Positions 38,700-49,300 of a stretch of DNA of 64,000 nt are shown piece by piece. The DNA lies in the NCBI GenBank assembly GCA_016712665.1, contig JADJQP010000011.1, forward strand, positions 1 to 64,000, in the 5' to 3' direction. The notes beneath the pieces are model-generated. The model did no database searches. It was not told where the DNA came from and saw only the letters and a program-made list of their open reading frames with translations. Position 1 is the first letter of the stretch, and the number at the start of each line of letters is the position of its first letter. Made by a program: the position numbers and the translations under genes. Source of the stretch: Bacteroidota bacterium (GTDB lineage Bacteria > Bacteroidota > Bacteroidia > Chitinophagales > Chitinophagaceae).

Positions 38700-39485
38700 T
38701 TAGAATGAAAATGGGTGGCTGATGCCTTTATATTCAATCAAATCCATTTTCAGCGAGCCAAAAAGGATATCCGCCTTGGCACGAATGGGAATATGGTTTT
38801 TGTCATCACTTAGCCAAACCACCATATCCTCTTCATGTTTAAAGATGCGTCCTTTTTGTAAAACCGGTACAAATTTTAAACATCGAATTTTCCCCCAAGG
38901 TGATTTAATCGTCTCACGACCTTTATACTTAATCTGCAAATTATACATTGCACCATCAACAACTGTTGGAACCGAGAAAAGTTGTCCTTCTTTTGCATTC
39001 CCTAAATCCATGGTACGAGCCAAATAGAATCCCGAAAGCATATCCTGAGCATTTTGCCAAATGTCGATCATTTTGCCATTGGCACTCATTTTCTTTTGAT
39101 TGTGAAAAAAGACATAATCCTGCGACATTTTATAACCGCCCTCGTCTACTCTTCTGCCAAAAAACCAGGGAATCAGAGCTTCCTCATCAATATAGGTTTC
39201 ATATCGATCTCTGATTTTGAAAAAGAAATCAAAACTACCTTTAGACCTTCCAATACCTACTACATGTAAGGTATTTCGATCGGCAAATTTCTTATTCTCA
39301 TCTGTAATTTCAATGGTGGCTATAGCAGCATCAATAAATCCATAATGGATCCGATAGGTAAGTTTTTCACCTCTTTTGAATGATTCATTGGTTACTTTAC
39401 GATACGCAGTTTGCGACTGCACTACAAATGTAGAAAAAATAATAACAACAAAAAGTAATATGGTTTTTCTCATGAATTCCATCAT
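38700..39485 (-). CDS. Secreted DUF3108 family protein
   Basis: A 261-residue exported protein. The signal peptide runs to about residue 25 (IIFSTFVVQSQ). The mature part fits the DUF3108 pattern: GEKLTYRIHYGFIDA near 40, then beta-rich segments with RDRYETYIDEEALIPWFFGR, VFFHNQKKMSANG, QDMLSGFYLAR and ending GSLKMDLIEYKG. The family is periplasmic and beta-rich, of unknown function. ATG alternatives lie at 39485 and 39473 (MRKTILLF). Confidence 0.78.
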   Translation of the reverse strand: MMEFMRKTILLFVVIIFSTFVVQSQTAYRKVTNESFKRGEKLTYRIHYGFIDAAIATIEITDENKKFADRNTLHVVGIGRSKGSFDFFFKIRDRYETYIDEEALIPWFFGRRVDEGGYKMSQDYVFFHNQKKMSANGKMIDIWQNAQDMLSGFYLARTMDLGNAKEGQLFSVPTVVDGAMYNLQIKYKGRETIKSPWGKIRCLKFVPVLQKGRIFKHEEDMVVWLSDDKNHIPIRAKADILFGSLKMDLIEYKGISHPFSF

Positions 39486-39518
39486 TAATTGATTCGCAAA
39501 AATGCGACTATTGTGCGA

Positions 39519-40664
39519 CTATTTTCTTTTGTTTACGTTAAATAATGTAAAATCGCTTTTGTAAGTAAAAAATACGGAATAACTATACTCAAAGGTAGCC
39601 GCATCCAAGTCGTAATAAGGCTCAAATCGCACATTGACATCGAGTACATTAAACACTTTTCGAGCATAGAGCACTCTAAAAAATAAAAGATTTCTATTTG
39701 CCTGCACATATCCGGGAGTGCCGTAAATAGAGGCCTCCGACTGAAATAAATAGCCCCCTCGTGATGCTAGAAATTGACTGGCATTCCAATATCCTACAGA
39801 AGCTGCGATATCATATTTAGAGATGGCGGTAGCATTTATATACAGTCCGCTTCCTTGTTTAAAAGTAAGTGTTTTGGTGGGTGACAAATCATTAAAAAGG
39901 GTATAGTAATTTTCTGTGGAAAGAGATTTAATAAACGCCCCCTCCCTTTGATTGTTGAAGTGAACTTTGAAACCAATGGCTGCATTCGCAATGGTTTTTA
40001 GAGGAGTGGTATCGATATCAATTTGTCCTCCCTTATGCGAAACCAAAAATTGTAAGGGTATACTTAGTTCCCATTGCTTCTGTTTTATTATCGAGAAATC
40101 GGTATGATGACCTACGCTAAACTCTTCCTGAAAAGTAGAACCGGGGTACTGCATCCGCTCCCACTGAAGCCAGGTGTCACTCCATAGTTTCTCCTTGTCG
40201 ACTTTTATTTGCAATCCATTTTCGATGGGATTGCTGATAAATCGTTCATAATTATACAAAGGTTCAATGAGCCGATGTGAAATATTTCCTTCCAAACTTC
40301 CAAAAATGACGCTGTATCCGTTCTTTTGAATTTTACAACTCAAAATAGGCTTTACCAAAAGGCTGGTATCGTTTCCGAAGTCCTTTTGAAAAAATGCACC
40401 GGCTTGCAGTCGAACAAACGCATTCGGCATATAGGCAAATTGGGCACCCAATTGTGAACCCATCAAGGTATATCCGGTACTTATTTTTCCAAAATATTCA
40501 TTATTCTTAAAAAAATTATTGGATTGAATAGAGAGCAACACTTTCTGCTGAAGACTATCCTTAACGTTGATAGGATTTTCAAGCAGCTGGTTATTTATTT
40601 GAGCACTTATTGTTGTACCTGCAAATAAAAAAATAAGGATTACCCAATTCTGTATACGCATCAT
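39519..40664 (-). CDS. Secreted outer membrane beta-barrel-like protein of unknown function
   Basis: A 381-residue protein with signal peptide MMRIQNWVILIFLFAGTTIS. The rest shows repeated amphipathic strands with aromatic ends, and the final residues SYSVFFTYKSDFTLF before NVNKRK resemble a last beta strand. I therefore read it as an outer membrane barrel, possibly a porin-like or polymer-binding protein, but I recognise no family. It lies upstream of the DUF3108 gene on the same strand, 33 bp apart. Confidence 0.6.
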   Translation of the reverse strand: MMRIQNWVILIFLFAGTTISAQINNQLLENPINVKDSLQQKVLLSIQSNNFFKNNEYFGKISTGYTLMGSQLGAQFAYMPNAFVRLQAGAFFQKDFGNDTSLLVKPILSCKIQKNGYSVIFGSLEGNISHRLIEPLYNYERFISNPIENGLQIKVDKEKLWSDTWLQWERMQYPGSTFQEEFSVGHHTDFSIIKQKQWELSIPLQFLVSHKGGQIDIDTTPLKTIANAAIGFKVHFNNQREGAFIKSLSTENYYTLFNDLSPTKTLTFKQGSGLYINATAISKYDIAASVGYWNASQFLASRGGYLFQSEASIYGTPGYVQANRNLLFFRVLYARKVFNVLDVNVRFEPYYDLDAATFEYSYSVFFTYKSDFTLFNVNKRK

Positions 40665-40701
40665 TCGTGTGCAAAGATAAGTTGTAAATTAGATAATTGC
40701 A

Positions 40702-41913
40702 TTATAAAGCAGCCCCTAACAATAGCCAACCTACCACCACAAGTGGTGCTGGAATTTTGGAGTACATCAATAAAGCAAACGTAATGGCCACTACCACCAA
40801 ATTGGTCCACTCAAAGGGTTCGATGGAACTAAACAGGATATATCCTGAGGCCCACATAATACCCACCACTACAGCATGAATTCCTTCAAGCGCACGAAAT
40901 ATGACCGTATACTGCTTTATATTTTGGTAAATGGGAAAAAAGAAAAACAAAAGCATGATACTGGGAAGAAAAACCCCTATCGTTGCAACAATGGCTCCAA
41001 TCAATTGCGCTTGTGCACCAAACTGACTCATACTCATAGCACCCACATAGGTACACATTGAAAAAACAGGACCCGGGATCGCGTTTACCATACCGGCCCC
41101 TGTAAGAAACTCAGCGGTTGAAAAATACTGCCCTATTTGTAAATGTTCCGGCCGAAGTACGTATTGTTCATACATCATGGGTATAAGGGCATGCCCCCCT
41201 CCGAAAACGAAACTACCAAAACGATAAAAATTCTCAAATAAATTAAAAACCCTGGCACTATGCCAATGTTGTAAACGGGCAAGTTCTGAAAAAATACCGG
41301 CCGCTAAAAATATCATTAAAAACCCCCATAGATTAATCCACTTTATAGGCTTTTTGGGTTTTCCAATTTCAGGAATACGTTTATCACTGAAGTTAGAAAT
41401 AATGCCACCAAGTACAATTAAAACAGGGAACACCCAGGGTGATCGCAACAATATGGTAACGGCAAGTGCACCCAACATAATACTGTATGTAGCAATATGT
41501 TTTACACTAATACGCATCGTGATATAGGCTGCGTAAATCAGGAAGCCAACGGCCATCGGCTGTACATATTTAAATAAATTGGTCTGGATATCCTTCGTTC
41601 CGAAATACGTAACCAAAAAAGATAAACTACCCATCATAGTTGCCGCAGGCAATATCCAAATGAGCAACGTTGCCAGAGCCAACGACACCCCACCTCTTTT
41701 GTAGCCGATTAAAGTAATAGTTTGGGTAGAAGACGGTCCAGGTAGCATTTGACAAAAAGAAATATAATCCATAAGCTCTTCCTTGCTAATGTCATTGCGC
41801 TTTTCGACAAAGGTTTTGAGCATCATTCCAAAATGGCCCTGCGGTCCGCCAAATGCGGTAAAAGAATATTTTAGTACTTCTTTTAAAAAAGGAATATGTC
41901 TATAGAGATTCAT
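40702..41913 (-). CDS. chrA: Chromate transporter (CHR family, long form)
   Basis: A 403-residue membrane protein made of two homologous halves. The N-terminal half has FTAFGGPQGHFGMM (about 17-30) and MLPGPSSTQTITLIGYKRGG (about 53-72). The second half has YRFGSFVFGGGHALIPMM (about 232-249) and AIPGPVFSMCTYVG. These are the CHR signatures (FGGP and GPxxxT/G). Members export chromate, though the substrate has not been shown for most. Frame intact. Confidence 0.92.
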   Translation of the reverse strand: MNLYRHIPFLKEVLKYSFTAFGGPQGHFGMMLKTFVEKRNDISKEELMDYISFCQMLPGPSSTQTITLIGYKRGGVSLALATLLIWILPAATMMGSLSFLVTYFGTKDIQTNLFKYVQPMAVGFLIYAAYITMRISVKHIATYSIMLGALAVTILLRSPWVFPVLIVLGGIISNFSDKRIPEIGKPKKPIKWINLWGFLMIFLAAGIFSELARLQHWHSARVFNLFENFYRFGSFVFGGGHALIPMMYEQYVLRPEHLQIGQYFSTAEFLTGAGMVNAIPGPVFSMCTYVGAMSMSQFGAQAQLIGAIVATIGVFLPSIMLLFFFFPIYQNIKQYTVIFRALEGIHAVVVGIMWASGYILFSSIEPFEWTNLVVVAITFALLMYSKIPAPLVVVGWLLLGAAL

Positions 41914-41974
41914 TTACAGTGGAAAGATAGTGCAATAAATGAAAATTTAAAAGCGGTAGCGAGGGTCTACATCG

Positions 41975-42661
41975 CTATTCAATACTAAACGTTGCCGATT
42001 CCAAACTCCTGGCCGTTCGATTATTACCGATTACTTTAATTTTATCAAACCGAATTCGGTCACCCTTGGAGAGCTTGCCCAATAATTCTTGATAATCTAC
42101 ATTCCCTTGTAAATCGCCGTTTCGGATGGAAATAACAAACTTGGTTGGACTTTTTAAAGGTTTGCAGGTGATTTCGCATTGGATATTATAATTCAGTTTA
42201 ATTTTAAAATCCTTATCATCCAAGGCAACCTTACTTACATTTTTCAGTTCAGTCAATGATATTTTACCATTTGATTTGGTACCGAGTCGTAAACGGGACA
42301 CATCAGGTACGGTAGCTGTCAAGTAAATAGATGGATAGTCAATCTTTTTCTGCAATTTACCATTTTGGACTCGGGAGTAGGACAATTGAATACCATTGAT
42401 AGAGGCATTATTGACAAATAAATGAAAAGTACTATCCGTCAGTCTTTCAATTTTTCCTTCGGAAGACCTTACAGATAACACTTTTGATGGTTCAGGATTT
42501 TGAATCAAAAAATAGTTATTGATACCAATATAAACCAGCAAATCGTCTGGCTTTTTTAAATTGGGCTGAATGAATGTAACTTGAGCGTTACAAAATGAAG
42601 CAGCCAGTATAGCCACTAAAACTAATAAACTCCTGTGCTGAAAACAACAAATTCGGTACAT
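41975..42661 (-). CDS. Secreted stand-alone GldM C-terminal-like domain protein
   Basis: A 228-residue protein with a signal peptide to about residue 27 (LVAILAASFCNAQ). The mature part resembles the last two domains of GldM/PorM, the periplasmic shaft of the type IX secretion motor: LLVYIGINNYFLIQ, VPDVSRLRLGTKSNGKISLT, then ELKNVSKVALDDKDFKIKL, and the closing GDRIRFDKIKVIGNN. It has neither the membrane helix nor the N-terminal helical domain of GldM. The similarity is from pattern reading only. It starts divergently from the arginase gene. Confidence 0.55.
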   Translation of the reverse strand: MYRICCFQHRSLLVLVAILAASFCNAQVTFIQPNLKKPDDLLVYIGINNYFLIQNPEPSKVLSVRSSEGKIERLTDSTFHLFVNNASINGIQLSYSRVQNGKLQKKIDYPSIYLTATVPDVSRLRLGTKSNGKISLTELKNVSKVALDDKDFKIKLNYNIQCEITCKPLKSPTKFVISIRNGDLQGNVDYQELLGKLSKGDRIRFDKIKVIGNNRTARSLESATFSIE

Positions 42662-42738
42662 AAACCTTGCTAAAGTACTTGAAATTACTAAAAAAGCAAA
42701 AAAGGAATCTTGGGTTTCGGCTTTCGGTGTAAGAATTG

Positions 42739-42746
42739 TACTTTTG
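42739..42746 (+). promoter_or_regulatory. -7 box of the arginase gene
   Basis: TACTTTTG is an exact match to TAnnTTTG. It ends 7 bp before the ATG at 42754, so the transcript would begin at or just before the start codon. Confidence 0.5.
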
Positions 42747-42753
42747 TGGACGT

Positions 42754-43701
42754 ATGAGAAATATCAAGATTATTGAGGTGAAGTCTGAAATTGGTGCCGG
42801 CACCCGAGGAGCAAGCTTGGGTATTGATGCACTAAAGGTGGCCGCTTTAGATTACATGAGTAATTTCTTCGTTAATTTTCCGAGTGATATTGTTGAAACC
42901 GAAAATAACTTACTATACGAACCCATTGAAAGTCCTTATGCAAAACGTATCAAAGGGGTAAAGCTAATGTTTGGCCGAGTGGCTGAGGCGGTTGAAAACA
43001 ATTTACGCTCCGGTTTATTCCCTCTGGTACTGGCTGGTGATCATAGCAGTGCGGGAGGTACTATTGCCGGTATCAAAATGGCCAAGCCAAAAAGTAGATT
43101 GGGTGTTGTATGGATTGATGCACATGCCGACATGCATTCGCCTTATACCACACCGAGTGGGAATATGCATGGCATGCCTTTAGCCGTTTCGCTGGCTGAA
43201 GACAATTTAGATTGCCAGGTACATCAGCCGGACGCACAAACATTAAAACAGTGGGAAGAATTAAAAAACCTTGGAAAAATTTGTCCCAAAATATTGCCGG
43301 AAGATGTTGTTTTTATTGCGCTTCGTGACACCGAAAAGGAGGAAGATTACATTCTCAAAAAATTAGGCGTAAAAATAATTCCGGTTTCTGAGGTTCGCAA
43401 AAAAGGGGTAGAACATGTGGTACGCCAAACCTTATTGAGTTTACAGCAATGTGATGATATTTATGTATCCTTTGACGTTGATAGTTTAGACAGCAGCATT
43501 TCGCGCGGAACCGGTACTCCGGTTCCTAATGGACTAAGGGAGCGAGAAGCTGAAGATTTGCTAGCCAGTCTAATGCAAAATCACAAAATTTGCTGTTTTG
43601 AAATAACCGAAGTAAACCCCACTTTAGATAAAGAAAATCTGATGGCAGAAATCGCATTCAATATTCTTCAGCGAAGCGTAAACATCTTATTGATGAATTA
43701 A
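42754..43701 (+). CDS. Arginase family hydrolase
   Basis: A binuclear manganese hydrolase that converts arginine to ornithine and urea, or a close relative. It has 315 residues from the ATG at 42754 (MRNIKIIEV); an upstream ATG at 42736 overlaps the promoter-like box. Motifs are LAGDHSSAGG (about 94), WIDAHADMHSP (about 118-128) and SFDVDSLDSSISRGTGTPV (about 246-264), which together supply the His and Asp metal ligands. NMHGMPLA is the arginine-binding loop type. Agmatinase or formiminoglutamase cannot be excluded, but the N-terminal start and the loop fit arginase best. Confidence 0.9.
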   Translation: MRNIKIIEVKSEIGAGTRGASLGIDALKVAALDYMSNFFVNFPSDIVETENNLLYEPIESPYAKRIKGVKLMFGRVAEAVENNLRSGLFPLVLAGDHSSAGGTIAGIKMAKPKSRLGVVWIDAHADMHSPYTTPSGNMHGMPLAVSLAEDNLDCQVHQPDAQTLKQWEELKNLGKICPKILPEDVVFIALRDTEKEEDYILKKLGVKIIPVSEVRKKGVEHVVRQTLLSLQQCDDIYVSFDVDSLDSSISRGTGTPVPNGLREREAEDLLASLMQNHKICCFEITEVNPTLDKENLMAEIAFNILQRSVNILLMN

Positions 43702-43752
43702 TCCTCTTTTAGCACCTACCACTCGTTACGAATTACAACTCAAAAAAAATAA

Positions 43753-44802
43753 ATGACTCCAGAATTATTATCCTATTTAAGATGCCCAGTTAGTAGAGAG
43801 CCGTTAGAAATGGAAGTACTGGAAACCGGTACCAAACAGTACAACGGAACAGAAAAAGAGATTATCCTAAATGGCATTTTAAGAAGTAGCGTTTTCATTT
43901 TTCCAATCATAAATGGAATCCCAAGATTAACCGTGGAGGCATTTATAGATTATGAACCCTTTTTGGCAAAACATGTTAAGGACTTTGTTGCCATAAAAGA
44001 AAAAATAAATATTACCTATCATGGACTTCTTCAATTTGTTTTGAAAAAAAATAAAAAAACGAAAAAAAGTTTCTCTCAGGAATGGGGCTTGTTTAATTAT
44101 GAAGAGGACAAGGTATGGGATGCAGATACCGAGGGCATGCTACAACGCTTTCTGCAGGAAAATGACGAAACCAAAGAATCCTTAAATGGCAAATTGATTT
44201 TAGATGCCGGATGCGGTAACGGCTTGCTGAATCAGTCCATAGCTGCCTGTGGCGCCACCATTATCGGTATGGATTTTAGTCAAAGTATTGAACGGGCATT
44301 CGAAAAAAATACACAATCTGGGGCTTTGTTTATACAAGGCGACGTGCAATTTCCTCCCATACAATTTGATTTGTGTGATATAGTACATAGCAGTGGTGTG
44401 CTTATTTGCACCACCAATTCTGAGTTGACTTTTTCATGCCTAGAGACCTGTGTAAAAAAGGGTGGAAAAATAAGTGTTTGGCTGTATCACCCGGTAAAAG
44501 GATTAATACATAATACATTCAATTTTTTGAGAGGGTATACTTCCAAACTGCCACATAAGGTACAATATTATTTATATACAGTTACCCTATTGCCCATTAC
44601 CTGGATTGTAAAAAAATTAAAGGGGAACAAACAAAATACCCGCGAAATGATGATTGACATTCTTGATTGGTTTTCTCCTGAATTTAGATGGGAACATGCT
44701 CATGATGAAGCAGCAGCATGGTTTTCAAAACGAAATTATACTCGAGTACAGGTAACTACCAACGAACTGTTTGGATTTAATATTATTGGTTATAAAAACT
44801 AA
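43753..44802 (+). CDS. Methyltransferase with a Trm112-like N-terminal domain
   Basis: A 349-residue protein. Residues 1-60 resemble a Trm112-type segment (LLSYLRCPVSREPL at the start and INGIPRL near 57) but with only one Cys of the zinc site visible. A class I SAM methyltransferase core follows: LILDAGCGNGLLNQ (about 144-157), IGMDFSQSI (about 168) and FDLCDIVHSSGVL (about 200-212). A hydrophobic stretch near 255-280 may touch the membrane. The substrate is unknown. The family is often found with sugar and lipid modification genes, and a glycosyltransferase gene ends against it. Confidence 0.78.
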   Translation: MTPELLSYLRCPVSREPLEMEVLETGTKQYNGTEKEIILNGILRSSVFIFPIINGIPRLTVEAFIDYEPFLAKHVKDFVAIKEKINITYHGLLQFVLKKNKKTKKSFSQEWGLFNYEEDKVWDADTEGMLQRFLQENDETKESLNGKLILDAGCGNGLLNQSIAACGATIIGMDFSQSIERAFEKNTQSGALFIQGDVQFPPIQFDLCDIVHSSGVLICTTNSELTFSCLETCVKKGGKISVWLYHPVKGLIHNTFNFLRGYTSKLPHKVQYYLYTVTLLPITWIVKKLKGNKQNTREMMIDILDWFSPEFRWEHAHDEAAAWFSKRNYTRVQVTTNELFGFNIIGYKN

Positions 44803-45926
44803 GGGTTAAGGGTTCTATATAAATTGTAAAACTGCTTACCGACCGAATTATACGAATATTTTGCTATGGCGTCTTTCGAAATTTCTTCCGTATTGAATGA
44901 ATCATACCGGTCAATCATGCAATTCATTTTTTCAACCAAATCGTTGGTATCCTTTACATTGACTTTGTATCCGTTGCTTTCGTCAATGAGTTCTTTCACT
45001 CCGCCGATATTGGTTACAATAGCTGGTCTGCCACAACATAGTGACTCCAAAACCACGCACGATTGGCTTTCGGTATCACTAAAAATTATTAGAGACTGAC
45101 TTTCTTTTATCTCTGTCGCAATTTGCTTGTAGGAAACTTCCCCCTTAAAGACAATTACGCTATTGAGTAATTGCTTTTCATTTGCTACTTGAACATACTC
45201 CTCTTTAATACTACCGACAATTACTACCACAAAATCTTGTCGTTGTTGCCACAGTTTTTCTGCTGATTCTATAATCCCTTGAATATTTTTTAAGGGTATC
45301 ATATTGGAAATATGAATAAATTGAAAGATCTCCCTTCTTTCGGGTTTCGTATACTGAAACAAAGTAGTATCCACCACATTGGAGATTACGGTAAATTCTT
45401 TTTTGGCCACCAATTGATTCATATCATCTCCCAAACTATAACTAACAGTGGTTAACCGATCTGCATTCTTCACTACCTGTTTTGTCAAAAATCGAAACCA
45501 TGTGCTTCTCGACTCAAAGTGGTCGTCTAAATATGTATTATAAATACCGTAATGTTCGGTAACAATGTATGGCATCTTGTAAAAAAACTTAAACCAGAGT
45601 GCCACCATACCTGCCTTTATGGGTATCTGAACATGCATCGCATTTGGATTCCCTTTTGTATTTCTATACCGTTTTAAAAATGTTTGATGTAGGTTAAAAT
45701 AATCCCATAGGTTTGAAAGGATACTGCCCTTCTTTTTATAATAGATAGTCTCTTTCAATTGAGAATTGACTACTTGTACTGAGGTGTCATTCTTGTCGCA
45801 AAAAACAACATGCACTACTTCAATGTCAGCGAAGGCGGAAACCGCTACTGCCTGTCTTTGAATAAAATCGCCGGTAAAAATATCGTTCTCATTAGGATAC
45901 CAGCTACATAACCAAATGATTTTCAT
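44799..45926 (-). CDS. Glycosyltransferase family 4 protein
   Basis: A 375-residue GT-B type transferase, probably acting on a surface polysaccharide. The N-terminal domain opens with MKIIWLCSWYPNENDIFTGD and has VTEHYGIYN near 119. The C-terminal domain (about 195-370) has FIHISNMIPLKNIQGIIES and the SQSCVVLESLCCGRPAIVTN pattern, i.e. the E-x7-E motif that binds the sugar nucleotide. GGVKELI follows. It overlaps the convergent methyltransferase gene by 4 bp at their 3' ends. Confidence 0.9.
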   Translation of the reverse strand: MKIIWLCSWYPNENDIFTGDFIQRQAVAVSAFADIEVVHVVFCDKNDTSVQVVNSQLKETIYYKKKGSILSNLWDYFNLHQTFLKRYRNTKGNPNAMHVQIPIKAGMVALWFKFFYKMPYIVTEHYGIYNTYLDDHFESRSTWFRFLTKQVVKNADRLTTVSYSLGDDMNQLVAKKEFTVISNVVDTTLFQYTKPERREIFQFIHISNMIPLKNIQGIIESAEKLWQQRQDFVVVIVGSIKEEYVQVANEKQLLNSVIVFKGEVSYKQIATEIKESQSLIIFSDTESQSCVVLESLCCGRPAIVTNIGGVKELIDESNGYKVNVKDTNDLVEKMNCMIDRYDSFNTEEISKDAIAKYSYNSVGKQFYNLYRTLNP

Positions 45927-46028
45927 GATATGTGAAAATAGAATAGCTTCATGAATTAATCTAAAATATTTTTACAAGCATTTGCGAAGGTCCTTTCGTC
46001 ATGATGCTGTCAAATGCATCAAAAGCGT

Positions 46029-46320
46029 TTATCGTATCAGATTAATATCTCCTTTTTTAGTATAAATTTTACCATCTGTCAAGCACAGATATTTAAAAAT
46101 ATAGAAGAAGGTATTCATGTTTGCATCTTTTTGATCCTTGTAGGTTCCATCCCATCCACTTCTGAAATCGTTGGTTGCCCAAGCTCTTACACCCCATCGG
46201 TCATACACTTCAAATTGTATCAGCTCAACGCCTGTGGCAGTGGTAACTCTAAAAATATCATTGACCCCATCACCATTGGGTGAGAAGGCATTCGGAATAA
46301 ATACTTCATCACAGCAAGGA
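46029..46320 (-). other. T9SS type B (CHU_C) sorting domain
   Basis: The last 95 or so residues of the giant protein: CCDEVFIPNAFSPNGDGVND, then YDRWG, GWDGTYK and a final TKKGDINLIR strand. This is the standard gliding-motility-associated C-terminal domain. Confidence 0.9.
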
Positions 46321-49300
46321 CCCGGCTCAATGTATACGGTATCTACAATCTTACATCCATTAGCATCCAACACTTCTACAATATAATAACCAAAATACAA
46401 ATTGGTAGCCCGATCGGTAACTTGTGGTGGAGTAGTATTCCAAAGATACGTATATGGCGATACTCCACCGATTACATTTGCCTGAGCCCATCCTTCAGCA
46501 CCTTTACCAAAACAACCTAAATCTTGTTTGGTTATCAAAATACTGAGTTGATTGGTTGGAGGAGGTACATTGATAATGGTGTCCCATTCACATAATGAAG
46601 TGTCTCGTATAGTAATGGTATAATTTCCTTCTTCAAACCCATAGAATATTCCGTTTTTGTTTACATGCAATCCAGGTCTGATAAAATATGTGTAACCACC
46701 TCTACCACCGGCACCTTTCACAAAAATTTTGGCATCTTTCGCATCTGCACATGATTCGGGTATTATGGTAAGAGAACCTGCATGCACCGGTTCTGGTTGC
46801 GGCAGCAAAAACAATGAGTCCCTTCTACAACCCATTACATCTGTGATGGTAAGTAAATGATACCCTGCGATAATATTATTGTAATATCCAGTGGGTTGTC
46901 CAAAATTATTATTTAGATGAAAGGTTAATGGAGCTACACCGCCGATCCCTTTAAAGTCGATCATTCCATTGGCATCACCAAAACAGATTGGCTCACGATA
47001 TGTAATTTCGGTAATAATTATTTCATCATTTTGCTTCACATCTACAATGGTTGTAAGTGTGCAATTTAATGCGTCGGTAGCGGTAACCGTATACACCCTT
47101 GCTGGCAAGTGAGCAAAAAAGCCCAGTGGCGATTGAATACCCAAAGCTGGAGAAATAGAATACGTGATAGTGCCGGTTCCCCCACTAGCCTGTACAGTAA
47201 TGGAACCCGTGCTGTCACCATAGCAAATAACGTCTACATGTGATACAGTAGTAAGTACTATGGCTGGTGGTTCTGTAATTAAAATATTAAGAACCTGCGT
47301 GGTACATCCATTTACATCAGTAACCGTCACGGTATAATTTCCGGCAAATACATTTTGAAAATCACCGGTATTATTATTTACACCCACCGGAAGTAGGGTG
47401 TATACATACGGGATATTCCCACCGCTGGCACTCACCACTATGGCTCCGGAATTATCCCCATGACAAATTACATTCTGAGTGGAAACCAAAACCGCAGTAA
47501 GCGGAAGCGGTTCGGTAATGGTAGCAACGGAACTGGCACTGCACAAATTGGCATCTGAAACTGATACTGTGTACGTGCCCGGTAGTAATCCTGAAAACTG
47601 CCCTGTTAAATTAACTACATTTCCGGGCTGCAAGGTATAGGTAATAGTACCGGTTCCTCCCACTGCTACTGCATTGATGGAACCATCATTATTTCCGAAA
47701 CAGGATATGTTTGTTACAATAAAAGTTCCAAATGAAAGTATGGGCGGATTGACCACAGCTACTATTGTCGTATAGGTGCAATTATTGGCATCTGTTACAG
47801 TAATAGTATAATTGCCACCAGCAAGTGCTAAAAATTGTCCGCTAACATTATTTACATTGGTGGGTTGCAAATTATAACTTAAAATACCGGTTCCTCCTGT
47901 ACATAAAATGGAAATCGAACCGTCCTGAGCATTGTTGCAACTCACATTCGCGGCTGTTAGAGAAACCAACGTTATGGCAGGCGGTTGTGTTATGGTTATT
48001 ATTGAGCTTAAGGTGCAATTATTTGCATCGGTAATGGTTACTGTGTATGTATTGGGCGACAGACCTGTAAAAGCTCCTGTGAGATTATTAATTCCTAATG
48101 GAGCAAGGCTATAAGTCAACACCCCGGTGCCGCCACTTGCATACACATTAATGGTGCCATTATTGGCCGCATTGCAGGTTATATTTGTATAAAAAGAAGA
48201 ATCAATAACCAATGCCGGTGGTTGAAATACAAATACGGCTGTTGAAATAGAACATCCGTTGGCATCGGTTGCAACAATGGTGTAGGTTACATTGCCCAGC
48301 AGATTATTGAAGGTAGCCGGCGGAACAAAATTTGCTGCCGGATTAATGGTATAGCTGATTGCCCCAGTTCAACCAGTAGTCGTTACATCGATAGTGCCAT
48401 TTTGCGCACCACTACAAAGAGCTCCATTTGCGACAATGTTTGTGAAAACAAGTTGCGCAGGTTCGGTGATAGTTACCACGGTATTGAGTCCGCAACCATT
48501 TGCATCAACAATTTGCACAGTATATGTGCCTGCGATCAAATTCGAAAATACACCGCTAATATTATTGATATTGTTTGGTTGCAATGTATAGGTAATGGTA
48601 CCGGTACCGCCTGTAGTATTAATAGTGATACTTCCATTATTACCGCCATTACATAAAATATTGACTACAGTTGTATTGGTTATTACCGGACCTGCAGACG
48701 TAAGAATATTGAATATACTGGTGCTTGTGCATCCACCTGCGTCTTTAACGGTGGCGGTATAAATACCAGCGCATAAATTATTAAACAAATTGTTGGCCAC
48801 AAAATTGATTCCATCTAAGCTATATGTATAACCCGGCAAACCACCGATTGCAGTTATGGTGGCTGCAGCATCGCATCCCGGAATGCAAGTAGCTGTAGTG
48901 GTAGCAACATTTGTGATAGTTGGAATATTTGGCGCTACCACTGTATGGACACTGGTAACAGTACAGTTATTGGCATCGATGACAGTGATGGTATAGCTAC
49001 CGACTCCAACATTGGAGAAGACATTTGACAATTGATTTGCACCACCAATATTGTAACTGTATATTGGTGTTCCGCCATTGGCAGTAATAGTAATCGTGGC
49101 ATCATTGCCAGGTACACAAGTTGGTATGGTACTGATCACATTTATGATGGCAAGCGGCGTGGGTTGGCTAATAATTAAGGTAGTGGAAGTGCTGCAAGCA
49201 TTGGCATCTGTTGCCACAATGGTATAGGTACCTGCGATTAGATTTGCAAACAACCCACTCTGATTGGTAATATTGCCCGGTTGTAAATTGTAGCTAATAA

